Shown: one piece after another, positions 14,663-23,051 of the stretch
Layout: every line of letters begins with the position of its first letter
How positions within the stretch are numbered: the stretch's first letter is position 1
Assembly (NCBI GenBank): GCA_001818315.1
Contig: MHKF01000012.1
Coordinates: 91,582-128,079 of the forward strand
Direction of reading: 5' to 3'
DNA length: 36,498 nt
From: Candidatus Kerfeldbacteria bacterium RIFCSPLOWO2_02_FULL_42_19
Lineage (GTDB): Bacteria; Patescibacteriota; Patescibacteriia; HO2-48-17
Position numbers and translations under genes: made by a program
The notes under the pieces: generated by a model
Seen by the model: the letters and a program-made list of their open reading frames with translations, nothing else
Database searches by the model: none
What the model was told of the DNA's origin: nothing

Positions 14663-14699
14663 GAGGTTTATACACAAACCTCACGCAACAAGTTGTGCG
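14663..14699 (+). other. Two tandem small hairpins upstream of the AHSA1-like gene
   Basis: GAGGTTT (14663-14669) pairs with AAACCTC (14676-14682). CGCAAC (14684-14689) pairs with GTTGTGCG (14692-14699) with one bulge. An AGGAGG run (14661-14666) lies mostly in the first stem but has no start codon at normal distance, so it is an orphan ribosome-binding-like site, perhaps left from a lost gene or a leader structure. Confidence 0.35.
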
Positions 14700-14726
14700 G
14701 AATTATCCAATTTATTTTTTTTCTTT

Positions 14727-15125
14727 ATGTCAAAAAATATTCGTCAGACGCTCACATTGCCCGTCACTCCACACGAAGTTTATGAAGCGCTGATGAAGAG
14801 CGCGTTACATTCTCAATTCACTCGAAGTACAGCACGTATAAGTGCCAAAGTCGGTGGCAAGATTTCAGCATACGACGGCTATATTGAAGGAAAGAATCTC
14901 GAACTTCTTTCTGATAAAAAAATTGTTCAACGCTGGCGGGCAAGTGATTGGGATGAAGAAGATTCTTCCGTTGCGACATTTACATTGCAGAAAATTAAAT
15001 CTGGTACCAAGATAATTTTTACTCAAACTGATGTACCTGATGAGCACGTTCAAGAAATTCGTCAAGGTTGGAAAGATTATTATTGGAAGCCGTTGCAAAA
15101 ATGGTTTTCGGAAAAGACACGATGA
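14727..15125 (+). CDS. AHSA1/SRPBCC-family protein
   Basis: 132 residues with the START-like fold pattern of the Activator-of-Hsp90-homologue (AHSA1) family: IRQTLTLPVTPHEVYEALMKSA, then VGGKISAYDGYIEGKNLEL, IVQRWRASDWDEEDSSVATFTL, TKIIFTQTDVP, and a C-terminal helix QGWKDYYWKPLQKWF. Members bind small hydrophobic ligands or act on chaperones; the bacterial role is undefined. No Shine-Dalgarno site. tRNA-Ser (CGA) begins 5 nt after the stop. Confidence 0.88.
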   Translation: MSKNIRQTLTLPVTPHEVYEALMKSALHSQFTRSTARISAKVGGKISAYDGYIEGKNLELLSDKKIVQRWRASDWDEEDSSVATFTLQKIKSGTKIIFTQTDVPDEHVQEIRQGWKDYYWKPLQKWFSEKTR

Positions 15126-15130
15126 ATTTT

Positions 15131-15223
15131 GGTGGGATGCCGGAGTGGTTGATCGGGGCGCTCTCGAAAAGCGCTGTCCCGAAATTTTCGGGACCGGGGG
15201 TTCGAATCCCTCTCCCACCGCCA
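15131..15223 (+). tRNA. tRNA-Ser (anticodon CGA)
   Basis: The acceptor GGTGGGA (15131-15137) pairs with TCCCACC (15213-15219), discriminator G, CCA encoded at 15221-15223. The stem GCGCT/AGCGC holds the loop CTCGAAA with anticodon CGA. A long variable arm (TCCCGAAATTTTCGGGA) confirms a serine tRNA. Confidence 0.96.
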
Positions 15224-15284
15224 GTAGGTAAGCATTCGTCACAGCGCAAGCAGTTCAGCTACACTATTTTTACATCAGTGTCAT

Positions 15285-15356
15285 GCGGGTATCGTATAAC
15301 GGTCATTATGCTGCCTTCCCAAGGCAGAGAGACGGGTTCAATTCCCGTTACCCGCT
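15285..15356 (+). tRNA. tRNA-Gly (anticodon CCC)
   Basis: The acceptor GCGGGTA (15285-15291) pairs with TACCCGC (15349-15355). The stem CTGCC/GGCAG holds the loop TTCCCAA with anticodon CCC. The T arm has GGTTCAATTCC. CCA is not encoded, unlike in the two serine tRNAs. Confidence 0.94.
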
Positions 15357-15375
15357 CAGTATTTTTCAAAATCAA

Positions 15376-15400
15376 GAACCCCCGCAATACGTGAGGGTTC
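15376..15400. terminator. Hairpin between tRNA-Gly and the minus-strand gene
   Basis: GAACCC (15376-15381) pairs with GGGTTC (15395-15400). On the minus strand TTGATTTTG follows, so it may end the convergent gene as well as the tRNA transcript. Confidence 0.4.
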
Positions 15401-15422
15401 AGAATGAAAATGCACTCGTAGC

Positions 15423-15788
15423 TTATTTTATGGCGCTTTCTTCTCTCTGTGCTTTGATTAATCTTGTCAGCGTTTGCACCGCCTCAATAAGCGGCTTCAT
15501 AATTCTTGCAATGTTCTGTTCATGAGTAACTTTGAATTTTTTGTGATTCTGCATTTCATTTTCAAGCCATTGACAGTGTAGTAAAAGATTAGCAATGCTT
15601 TCTGTTGATATACAACCATCTTCAATGAACTGCTTGATAATGTCACAATCCTCGATCCCCATTGCTCGGATTTCTGAGTATCCGTAAAGGAAAGTGTGCT
15701 CATCTTCTTCACTCATGAATCTCCTGACTTTGTCTACGAGGTTTTGCAATACGATCGCTAGGCAGATTGCTGTAGTGTTTCTCGGCAT
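15423..15788 (-). CDS. Uncharacterised helical protein, paralogue A
   Basis: 121 residues, all-helical by appearance. The segment IEDCDIIKQFIEDGCISTES (residues 45-64) and the C-terminal NIARIMKPLIEAVQTLTRLI align with the same positions of the protein at 34129-34485, so the two are paralogues. ATG 15788 is chosen: AAAGGA lies upstream with good spacing and MPRN matches the paralogue's MPKH start. The longer in-frame start (15893) overlaps the upstream gene. No membrane segment or signal peptide. It lies 59 nt after the gene at 15848-16378. Function unknown. Confidence 0.7.
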   Translation of the reverse strand: MPRNTTAICLAIVLQNLVDKVRRFMSEEDEHTFLYGYSEIRAMGIEDCDIIKQFIEDGCISTESIANLLLHCQWLENEMQNHKKFKVTHEQNIARIMKPLIEAVQTLTRLIKAQREESAIK

Positions 15789-15847
15789 GATTTTTATTCC
15801 TTTTTGATAGTGAGGCATTACATTGTCACTCTGTAATGCCTCAAAAT

Positions 15848-16378
15848 TTATCTCTTTGTTGGCGGCCAGTTGGGTTGTTCTGGCATCCACCAAATTACTG
15901 TTTTTTCGAACTCTCTACCGAAGTGACACTCGTCTCTTACGACCTGCCAGAATGCACCGGGATTCGTATGCGCTGCAATGAATATACTGTGATTTTCCGA
16001 ATTCAACTGCCAGTCAATGTACCATTGCCAATCAGTCGAAGAGACGATCGGTTGTGCAATACCACAGAGTTGTGTGTGCCCCCCGTTATTCAATGTAGCG
16101 ATAATGTACCAACGGTTGGGATAGACTTCGTACTCACCAAGATTTACAAAATCGCGTACGCCGCAAGCAGCGTAATGTGGATATTGCAGAGGTTTGTTAA
16201 TGACCCCATAGTATACGAAGATATCTGGTATTGAACTTTCTGCTCCAAATTCGACGACTCGAACAGCAGGAATGGTTTCATGTATTTCATACAGAAAACC
16301 TCGAACGAAACAATCAGCAGATATTTTAATCTTTGTACCTACGAGTTCTTCATGAACTATTGGGAAAGTCGGACACAT
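15848..16378 (-). CDS. Uncharacterised protein (176 residues)
   Basis: Not recognised. ATG 16378 has a clear GGAGG site 8 nt upstream, supporting a real gene. The sequence is rich in Trp, His and aromatic residues and beta-prone (FLYEIHETIPAVRVVEFG, EVYPNRWYIIATLNNGGH), with no signal peptide or membrane helix, so probably a cytosolic globular protein. The first half (residues about 6-70) could suit a small barrel. It leads a two-gene unit with paralogue A and diverges from the TrmB-like regulator, about 205 nt away. Confidence 0.65.
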   Translation of the reverse strand: MCPTFPIVHEELVGTKIKISADCFVRGFLYEIHETIPAVRVVEFGAESSIPDIFVYYGVINKPLQYPHYAACGVRDFVNLGEYEVYPNRWYIIATLNNGGHTQLCGIAQPIVSSTDWQWYIDWQLNSENHSIFIAAHTNPGAFWQVVRDECHFGREFEKTVIWWMPEQPNWPPTKR

Positions 16379-16499
16379 GATTTTATCCTCCGTGATTGTG
16401 GAAAGAACAGATTCGCATTATTGAAGCACCGCTCTGAGATACTTCCGATCGTAAGACCGTGGCGGTTCACTGCAATGATGACGATTTTATTTGATTTAC

Positions 16500-16528
16500 T
16501 TGACTTTGTCTATATTTTCACTTATAAT
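16500..16528 (+). promoter_or_regulatory. Promoter of the TrmB-like regulator
   Basis: TTGACT (16500-16505), 17 bp and TATAAT (16523-16528) predict a start near 16535. On the opposite strand TTGAGA (rc of 16549-16554) sits 17 bp from CATTAT, a possible overlapping promoter for the divergent gene at 16378. Confidence 0.75.
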
Positions 16529-16583
16529 GTGATGAAAGTAATTGTTTCTCAAGCCAAAATCCTTTATTCTTTCAAAGTAATGC

Positions 16584-17309
16584 ATGAATATTTTACAGGA
16601 AATAGGCCTGACAGAGCGCGAAGCAGAGATTTATAAACTTCTTTTGAAATTAGGAGAATCTCCTGTTTCAGTCATACTCAAAAACACAGGATTTCATCCC
16701 CAGGTAGTCTATCGAGTGATTGATAATCTTGTAAAAAAAGGCTTAGTCATCGAGAGTACACGGCGGCATAGGAAATATGTGCAAGCAGAAAGTCCGCGTG
16801 TCTTGGAAAGATTGGAACAGTATCGCATGGAAAAACTCCGTATAGCCATTCCAGAACTCATCGAACTTCAAGCATCTTCAAAAGAAGCGATGGTTCGTGT
16901 TGCGAAAGGAGACGCAGCTGTGCGAGCATTACGTCAACGTGGTATTGATGAATTAAAGTCCGGCGCTACGTATTCTATTATTGGTGGATCAGGAGATCGA
17001 TTTTATAATGTGATGGGTGATCGATATGCAGAGATTGAACGAAAACGCATAAAAAAGAGAATCACCAAGCGGTTGATATCATTTGAACATGAGCGAGCGA
17101 AGTTTGCGAAAGATCCTTATCGTGAGCATACGGAGTTTCGTTATTTATCCGATGACTTTCCGATTATGACGAGCACGAATATTTATGGTAATACGGTTGC
17201 AATAATCATATGGTCGTCAGAGCCTATTGTGATCACTATTGAAAGTTATGAGGTCGCAACGAGTTATAAAGAATATTTTCAGCTCTTGTGGAGAATGGCG
17301 GAAGTTTAA
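16584..17309 (+). CDS. TrmB-family transcriptional regulator
   Basis: 241 residues. The N-terminal winged HTH of TrmB type is clear: IGLTEREAEIYKLLLKLGESPVSVILKNTG, then VVYRVIDNLVKKGLV (residues about 7-56). A coiled segment follows (RVLERLEQYRMEKLRIAIPELIELQ). The C-terminal half resembles the ligand or PLD-like domain of this family (ATYSIIGGSGDRFYNVMG, YGNTVAIIIWSSEPIVITIES). TrmB proteins often sense sugars, but no sugar transporter is near. It has its own near-consensus promoter and no Shine-Dalgarno site. Confidence 0.85.
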   Translation: MNILQEIGLTEREAEIYKLLLKLGESPVSVILKNTGFHPQVVYRVIDNLVKKGLVIESTRRHRKYVQAESPRVLERLEQYRMEKLRIAIPELIELQASSKEAMVRVAKGDAAVRALRQRGIDELKSGATYSIIGGSGDRFYNVMGDRYAEIERKRIKKRITKRLISFEHERAKFAKDPYREHTEFRYLSDDFPIMTSTNIYGNTVAIIIWSSEPIVITIESYEVATSYKEYFQLLWRMAEV

Positions 17310-17428
17310 TTTCAGAGTTTAGTTCCGCAATCTGTATAGTTTTTTCGACAGGATTTTTATAACGTTGTAAATTCAGTCTGCGTTTTGCGCAAAATGAGTT
17401 CATTTCATCAAAACAAAGGAGGTGTACA

Positions 17429-17998
17429 ATGCCGACAGAGGCGCTGTACAATCTTGGAACCAGGACTATGCGCGAAGAAATTGCGCATCCTGGAAATCCT
17501 GCGCTCCAGCATCCTGGATGGGAGATTCACATCGAAGAAGGGAGAGGTTGGACCTACTTTGAGATCGTGAATCCGAGTAAAGGTCGTATGCTTGGTGGCG
17601 GATACACGCGGTCTGAGATCGTTGAGATCGAACGAGAAGAAGAAGTTCCTGAGCTCGTTATTGTGCCAGGGAGTCCACACATTTTCCTTGGAGGGAGTAA
17701 CCCGAATACGGCTTATTTCGCTACGACCCAGAGTTGTATGCTTGTGTTGGTGAAGCCCCAGATCGAACCGGCGGTTGAGCGACTTGATAGTGAAACCGCC
17801 AAAGCGGAACTGATCAAAGAGATTATTCCGCTGCAGTTTCCGGAAGAAGTTGATCAGTTGATGGCACGCACGGCCGCTCTGATGGAGCGTGGGTGTTGGG
17901 ATCCAAAAGAGCCGGTTTTGGTTTGCGCACTCACCAAAGCGATGTTCGCAGAGATTGCTCGGCTCGATCGAGCTGGCAAAATTTCAGTCACTGGTTGA
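17429..17998 (+). CDS. Uncharacterised protein (189 residues)
   Basis: Not recognised. An almost perfect Shine-Dalgarno site (AAAGGAGGTG, about 17415-17424) precedes ATG 17429. Acidic and soluble, no signal peptide or membrane segment. The N-terminal part is mixed alpha/beta (HPGWEIHIEEGRGWTYFEIV, PELVIVPGSPHIFLGG) and the C-terminal third helical (VDQLMARTAALMERGCW, LTKAMFAEIARLDRAG). It follows the TrmB-like regulator by 119 nt and is ended by the hairpin at 18045. Function unknown. Confidence 0.7.
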   Translation: MPTEALYNLGTRTMREEIAHPGNPALQHPGWEIHIEEGRGWTYFEIVNPSKGRMLGGGYTRSEIVEIEREEEVPELVIVPGSPHIFLGGSNPNTAYFATTQSCMLVLVKPQIEPAVERLDSETAKAELIKEIIPLQFPEEVDQLMARTAALMERGCWDPKEPVLVCALTKAMFAEIARLDRAGKISVTG

Positions 17999-18044
17999 AT
18001 ACTGCATGCGATTCCATTTAAAATTTGTTCGTTTCATATAAGCT

Positions 18045-18080
18045 CGCTGATACACGTATCTTCAGCGGGTTTAAAGTTTT
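18045..18080 (+). terminator. Terminator after the gene at 17429
   Basis: CGCTGA (18045-18050) pairs with TCAGCG (18062-18067), extended by GATAC/GTATC inside, then a T-rich stretch (GGTTTAAAGTTTT). Confidence 0.55.
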
Positions 18081-18107
18081 AATTATGATGTACGAGTCTA
18101 TTGAGTT

Positions 18108-18116
18108 TGATATAAT
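18108..18116 (+). promoter_or_regulatory. Extended -10 promoter of the SDR gene
   Basis: TGATATAAT is a consensus extended -10 element without a clear -35 box. It predicts a start near 18123 and a leader of about 39 nt. Confidence 0.6.
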
Positions 18117-18161
18117 AGCAACTGAGGCCGCGAGTCCATTTCCATTTTTATTTGTATATTT

Positions 18162-18971
18162 ATGGGGATTATTCCATTAGCGAAACTTTGTGATCTTTCG
18201 GGTAGAACGGCGATTGTGACTGGCGGTGCGGTGGGAATTGGATACGGGATTGCTTACCGACTCGCTGAGGCTGGCACACATGTTATGATTGCGGACATGC
18301 ATAAAGCGAATGTCGAAAAGGCAAAACAAATTTTGCGTAAGCACGGATGGAGCGTCGAAGTAATTGTTGCTGATGTTTCTCAGCTGACTGATGTAAAAAA
18401 AATAGTCGAACAGACCGTGAAATTTTTTGGCAGTATCGACATCCTTGTGAATAATGCCGGTATTTATTCAAATATTCTAGTTATGAATATGTCGGCAGAG
18501 GATTTTGATAAAGTTATTGCTGTGAATCTGAAAAGTGTTTTTCTATGTACGAAAATCGCTGCTAAACAAATGATCTCTCAAGGTCGTGGCGGGCGGATCA
18601 TTAATATTACTTCCGTTGATGCATTACATCCATCATCTGTGGGGTTTGCGCATTATGATGCTTCAAAACATGGTGTGTGGGGATTTACTAAAAATATTGC
18701 TCTGGAGCTTGCGCCTCATAAAATTTGGGTGAATGCTGTTGCTCCCGGCGGTATTCTTACACCGGGTGTGCAGGCGTTTCAAAAGCAGATGAAACTTCCT
18801 CAAGGTGTGGACGCGAAAAAACTCCTCGAAGCGTTTCTAGCGAAGATTCCTATGAAGCGCATGGGTGAACCCGATGATATTGGGAAGGCCGTATTATTTT
18901 TGGCTTCTGATATGTCTTCTTATATGACAGGTAGTCAAATCGTTGTGGATGGCGGTGTACTTTTAAGCTAA
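18162..18971 (+). CDS. Short-chain dehydrogenase/reductase
   Basis: 269-residue classical SDR of FabG-like type. NAD(P)-binding TGGAVGIGYGIA (about residues 20-31), NNAG (about 96), and the catalytic Ser (in INITSVDALHPSS), Tyr and Lys (HYDASK), followed by a PGG after the catalytic segment and the usual C-terminus GSQIVVDGG. The aspartate in IADMHK after the second strand favours NAD over NADP. Substrate unknown. It sits alone, between a terminator and the promoter of the FG-GAP gene, and has no Shine-Dalgarno site. Confidence 0.93.
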   Translation: MGIIPLAKLCDLSGRTAIVTGGAVGIGYGIAYRLAEAGTHVMIADMHKANVEKAKQILRKHGWSVEVIVADVSQLTDVKKIVEQTVKFFGSIDILVNNAGIYSNILVMNMSAEDFDKVIAVNLKSVFLCTKIAAKQMISQGRGGRIINITSVDALHPSSVGFAHYDASKHGVWGFTKNIALELAPHKIWVNAVAPGGILTPGVQAFQKQMKLPQGVDAKKLLEAFLAKIPMKRMGEPDDIGKAVLFLASDMSSYMTGSQIVVDGGVLLS

Positions 18972-19023
18972 TTCGTACTGCTTTGTTCTCGGGGCCTTTT
19001 CGTTTTTTCACAGTATGTTTTTG

Positions 19024-19032
19024 TGTTATAAT
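19024..19032 (+). promoter_or_regulatory. Extended -10 promoter of the FG-GAP gene
   Basis: TGTTATAAT lies 14 bp after a weak TTTTCA. The start is predicted near 19039. The roughly 87-nt leader contains a perfect hairpin, CGTCTCTT (19078-19085) with AAGAGACG (19090-19097). Confidence 0.55.
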
Positions 19033-19125
19033 CTTAAGAGATCGTTTTCAATCGTCCTTAATTTAAATTTTCGGCTTCGTCTCTTGCATAAGAGACGTTG
19101 CTTCGAAGAGATAAAAATAAACACT

Positions 19126-22100
19126 ATGCGTACCATATTTCGATTTTTTCAAGCAAGCTTCGTGCTTGCTTTGTTCGGTCTGGTCAACTTAGGAATATTT
19201 TCTTTGCAACCCGCACTTGCTACTCACATTACGATTGTTCGCGGTCAAGTGACTGATCAAAATAGTTCTCCTCTCGCACAGGTTCGGTTGGAACTCCATA
19301 CTCCTGATGGCACAAAAACTACACAAACCCAAACTGACGCGAGCGGTAACTATTCTTTCGCGCCTGCCGATGGAACTTTCGCTACCGGAGATCAGTTAGT
19401 GCTTGAAGTGCAGGCACCTTCTGGTTATAATACTCCATCAAATAGCCCAACGAATTTTACGTGGGATGGCGGTACGTATTCTGGAAGTCCGGTGAATTTC
19501 CAACTTGTAAACGCTCCCAAAATTTTAACAGGCACTGTCACGTACAAAGATACTGAAGCAGTCAATCTTAATGCAGATGTGAGAGCATGTCCTATGAACA
19601 GTCCAGGAGTAGCATGTGTTGGTACGCATGTGGATGCGACCGGTGTCTATACGATCAATTTGCGCGGCGGTGTGAGCGCGTGGATAGTGGACGCTTCAGT
19701 GAACTTAAGTGATCATAATACTGATTGGCTTTCTTTAGAACCCCCGGCTACCGTCACGTTTACCAATGATAATTCTCAAGAAACAAAAACACAGGATTTT
19801 GTCACTGAAAAAGTTGACGCTTCTATCACCGGCATATTTTTGGATGCGAATGGCAATCCTTTAACGAGCAATCAATTCCGCGCAGATTGTAATTTTACCC
19901 GCTCCGATGGCGTTGGAACGGTTCGTAAGGTTGATACGCAGAGCAAATTGACTCGTATTGGTTTACCGGCTGGTATTTATCAATTGTGGTGTTTTCATAG
20001 CGCGCTTGCCGGTCAGAGTTTTCGTTTGTCGGACGTAGTATTTGTTTTAAAGCCCGACGAAGATAAAGATCTGGGTACGATCCAAGCCGTGAGTAACTCA
20101 TCGAAAATTTCCGGAAGTGTAGAACTTTCAGATGGTACTCCAGTGACGCAACGACAAGTAACACTCACACGATCCGGAACGCCAGAATTTTATACAGCCG
20201 ATACAGATGAAGATGGAAACTTTACTTTTCAAAATCTTGCGGCAGGCGAATGGCAGTTGGGTATTACGCAGGGTCAAGGTGATGTTTATCGTTTACTGCA
20301 AGCAAAGACAGTCGTGATCGAAGAAAATGGAGATACTTCTTCTGATAATATCCTTGTTCTCGAGGCGCTCGATAAACAAATTACTGGTACACTGAAGGAT
20401 TCAGACGGCGCGACATTGGATACTTTTACTGGCGCTGTGTTTAGTGAAACAGCGGATGGAGAATTTTTTACTGCTCCAGTCAAGGAAGGTACCTACACAT
20501 TGTTTTTACCGAGCGACCTCAAAGGCGAAGAAGTACAACTCGGTGTATCCTCGGATGTTGGTTCTGATATGGCGTTAACTAAAACACATTCCGTAACAGT
20601 TTCTGATTCTACTACGAAAGATTTAACGCTGAAACCCGATAGCGCGACGATATCGGGACAGCTGACGAATGAAAAAGGTAAGAAAATTTCTGTTGGAGAG
20701 AATGATGTAACGGTTGTGGCGGTGGATACTTTTGGGAATATTGAAAATGCTACGGTTGATACAGACGGTTCTTTCGCGCTTTCAGTGCCAGAAGGCGAAT
20801 GGCAACTTTCGTTTCAAATTGATGCAGGCGCTGATATCACGGGCGCCCCAGTACAGGATGAGTTAGTAACGGCAAAGGCAAATAAAACAACGGAAGTCAA
20901 TGTCGAAACCCAAGAAAAAGATGCAACGATTCAGGGGACTGTCAAAGATAACGATGGCGAGGGTGTTCCGCTCGCGCCGGTAGTCGTCACGAATCTTCCA
21001 CTTCTTGAAGCTGCGGGTACTTTTGCACCAGAAGATGTTGTGCAAGTAACGACCTCGGCTGATGGCGATGGAAAATATTCTGTGGATATTCCAGATGGGA
21101 CCTACGTGGTATTTACAGGAAGTACCCCTGAGGTTGATGACCTTGTGGAACCGAATACCAAAACAGTGACGGTCAAGAAAGGAAAGGAAGCCACCGCAAA
21201 TTTCGCATTTACAAAATCGTCGGCAACGATTTCCGGCACTGTCAAAGGCACCGATGGCAAGGCCGTGGATGGCGGACATATTGCGGCTTTTAGTGAGGAC
21301 GGCGGTTTTATTGAAGATACGATCGACAGCAACGGAAAATTTAGTGTGTCAGTTGATGCGTCGGATAATTGGAATGTCGTTGCCACTACATTGGACGATG
21401 GTGATCTTTTGATGTCAACCGTAGAAAATATTGATGTGGCGAAGGGTGCGAATCAGCAGAATATTACGCTGACTGATAGCGGTATTGATATTCCGGGATC
21501 TTCTACACAAACTTTTGACGCCGATGCGTTGGCGAATGTTGCTTTGCCGAACGGTGCCAGTATTCAATTTTCTCCCTTTGCAGTGGATGATGCGGGTACC
21601 GTCAGTGTCACAGTCGAACCGGTGATTGACTTGAGTCCAACGCTTACTGGTACACCGGTTTCTATCGCCTACGATGTGACCGTTCGCAATGACGATGATG
21701 TGGAAGTCACGAAGTTGAACACGCCCGCGAAAATTACGATGCCTTATGACGAAAGTGTCTTAAAAGAAGCAGGTGTGTCGGAGGAAAATCTTTTACCGCA
21801 ATTTTTTGCTGAAGAGGAAGAAGTGTGGAGTAATAGCGGTATGGCAGCACTCGTGAATACAGAAACGAATGAAGTTGTCGTGTATTCTGAGCACCTCACA
21901 AAATTTTCGATTAATGGTGCAGCGACGGGCGCGAAAAAGCGCACGAATCAAAATATTATTGTTACGCCGAGTTCAGCCGGAGGTCCAAATGTTAGAATTT
22001 ACAATGAAACAGGGAAGCTTCAATCGCAATGGAATGCCTATAGTTCAGATCAACGGGGACATTTTGAGGCAGCCTCGGCTGATATTGATGGCGATGGTAC

Positions 22101-23049
22101 TTATGAAGTTGTCGTCATTGCTGGCGCTGGATTGAGTTCACAAGTACGTGTTTTTGAGCAAGATGGAACACTTGTCGATGATTTCTATGCGTATGATTCA
22201 TCGTATCGTGGAGGATTAACTTTTGCTCTCGGCGATATCAATGGCAATGGCCAAGACGATATTATTGTTGGTCCAGCCCGCGCGCTTCCTTTGAATGTGC
22301 GTGCGTACACGTGGGCAGGGTCAAAGTTTAAGCTGCTTGATTGGGAATGGTTTGGTGGAAAGGATAACAAAGGTATTGCGCATTTAACGACAGGCGACTT
22401 TGATGGCGATGGAGATTACGAAATTGCTGGTACGAACGGTGGTGCTACGATACATGTGTATGATTTTACGGCAAAAGGATTTTCTAAGCTCGGGCGAGGG
22501 AAGAAAAATATACGATTTGTTCCGTTTGATTCGAATGCACGTGTGAATGTTCTTGCTGCCGATATCAATGGCGATGGAGATGATGAGTTGATTACTTCTA
22601 TCTTAGCAGAAGGGAGTTCTTATGTTCGCGTGTTTCAGTGGGACGGAAAGAAGTTTTCCTTTATGGCCGCGTTTTTGCCGTATGCAAAAGAAATCAAGGC
22701 TGGCGTGAATGTTGCTGCTGGAGATTTTAATGGAGATGGACGCGCAGATATTGCTGTGGCGCCAAAAGCCACGGCTGGACCTAATGTCCGCATTTACACT
22801 TGGAATGAAAAGAAACGTTTTACTTTGCTCAACGGTGGATTAGTATTTGACGCAGGATTTTTGGGCGGGGTGCATTTGACGTTTGCAAATGTTGATGATG
22901 ATAGCGATGATGAGCTTGTTGTTGCTCCACAATCACGTCTCAAATCAACGGTGCGTGTGTACGATTTTGTGAAAAATAAACGCAAGCTCATTGGCGCATT
23001 TTTAGCCTTTCCAGAGAGCTTTACGAGTGGTGTGCATGTGAGTAAATAA
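19126..23049 (+). CDS. Large secreted FG-GAP/carboxypeptidase-regulatory repeat protein
   Basis: 1307 residues from ATG 19126; in-frame ATG 19015 lies upstream of the promoter and is rejected. A signal peptide is clear (MRTIFRFFQASFVLALFGLVNLG..., cleavage probably near ALATH). Residues about 35-800 are a string of Ig-like carboxypeptidase-regulatory (CarboxypepD_reg) domains, each with a G.V.D..G form (VRGQVTDQNSSPLAQVRLEL, ITGTLKDSDGATLDTF). A ZU5-like segment ending EHLTKFSIN precedes six beta-propeller blades with Ca-binding DxDGDG-type motifs (DIDGDG, DINGNG, DFDGDG, DINGDG, DFNGDG, DDDSDD) every 50-55 residues. It is probably a surface adhesin or binding protein; no anchor motif is seen. 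The flavin reductase gene begins 2 nt after the stop. Confidence 0.9.
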   Translation: MRTIFRFFQASFVLALFGLVNLGIFSLQPALATHITIVRGQVTDQNSSPLAQVRLELHTPDGTKTTQTQTDASGNYSFAPADGTFATGDQLVLEVQAPSGYNTPSNSPTNFTWDGGTYSGSPVNFQLVNAPKILTGTVTYKDTEAVNLNADVRACPMNSPGVACVGTHVDATGVYTINLRGGVSAWIVDASVNLSDHNTDWLSLEPPATVTFTNDNSQETKTQDFVTEKVDASITGIFLDANGNPLTSNQFRADCNFTRSDGVGTVRKVDTQSKLTRIGLPAGIYQLWCFHSALAGQSFRLSDVVFVLKPDEDKDLGTIQAVSNSSKISGSVELSDGTPVTQRQVTLTRSGTPEFYTADTDEDGNFTFQNLAAGEWQLGITQGQGDVYRLLQAKTVVIEENGDTSSDNILVLEALDKQITGTLKDSDGATLDTFTGAVFSETADGEFFTAPVKEGTYTLFLPSDLKGEEVQLGVSSDVGSDMALTKTHSVTVSDSTTKDLTLKPDSATISGQLTNEKGKKISVGENDVTVVAVDTFGNIENATVDTDGSFALSVPEGEWQLSFQIDAGADITGAPVQDELVTAKANKTTEVNVETQEKDATIQGTVKDNDGEGVPLAPVVVTNLPLLEAAGTFAPEDVVQVTTSADGDGKYSVDIPDGTYVVFTGSTPEVDDLVEPNTKTVTVKKGKEATANFAFTKSSATISGTVKGTDGKAVDGGHIAAFSEDGGFIEDTIDSNGKFSVSVDASDNWNVVATTLDDGDLLMSTVENIDVAKGANQQNITLTDSGIDIPGSSTQTFDADALANVALPNGASIQFSPFAVDDAGTVSVTVEPVIDLSPTLTGTPVSIAYDVTVRNDDDVEVTKLNTPAKITMPYDESVLKEAGVSEENLLPQFFAEEEEVWSNSGMAALVNTETNEVVVYSEHLTKFSINGAATGAKKRTNQNIIVTPSSAGGPNVRIYNETGKLQSQWNAYSSDQRGHFEAASADIDGDGTYEVVVIAGAGLSSQVRVFEQDGTLVDDFYAYDSSYRGGLTFALGDINGNGQDDIIVGPARALPLNVRAYTWAGSKFKLLDWEWFGGKDNKGIAHLTTGDFDGDGDYEIAGTNGGATIHVYDFTAKGFSKLGRGKKNIRFVPFDSNARVNVLAADINGDGDDELITSILAEGSSYVRVFQWDGKKFSFMAAFLPYAKEIKAGVNVAAGDFNGDGRADIAVAPKATAGPNVRIYTWNEKKRFTLLNGGLVFDAGFLGGVHLTFANVDDDSDDELVVAPQSRLKSTVRVYDFVKNKRKLIGAFLAFPESFTSGVHVSK

Positions 23050-23051
23050 TC

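Noticed and set aside
15019..15249. Open frames over tRNA-Ser (CGA) on both strands
   Set aside because: They contain tRNA sequence and overlap the AHSA1-like gene.
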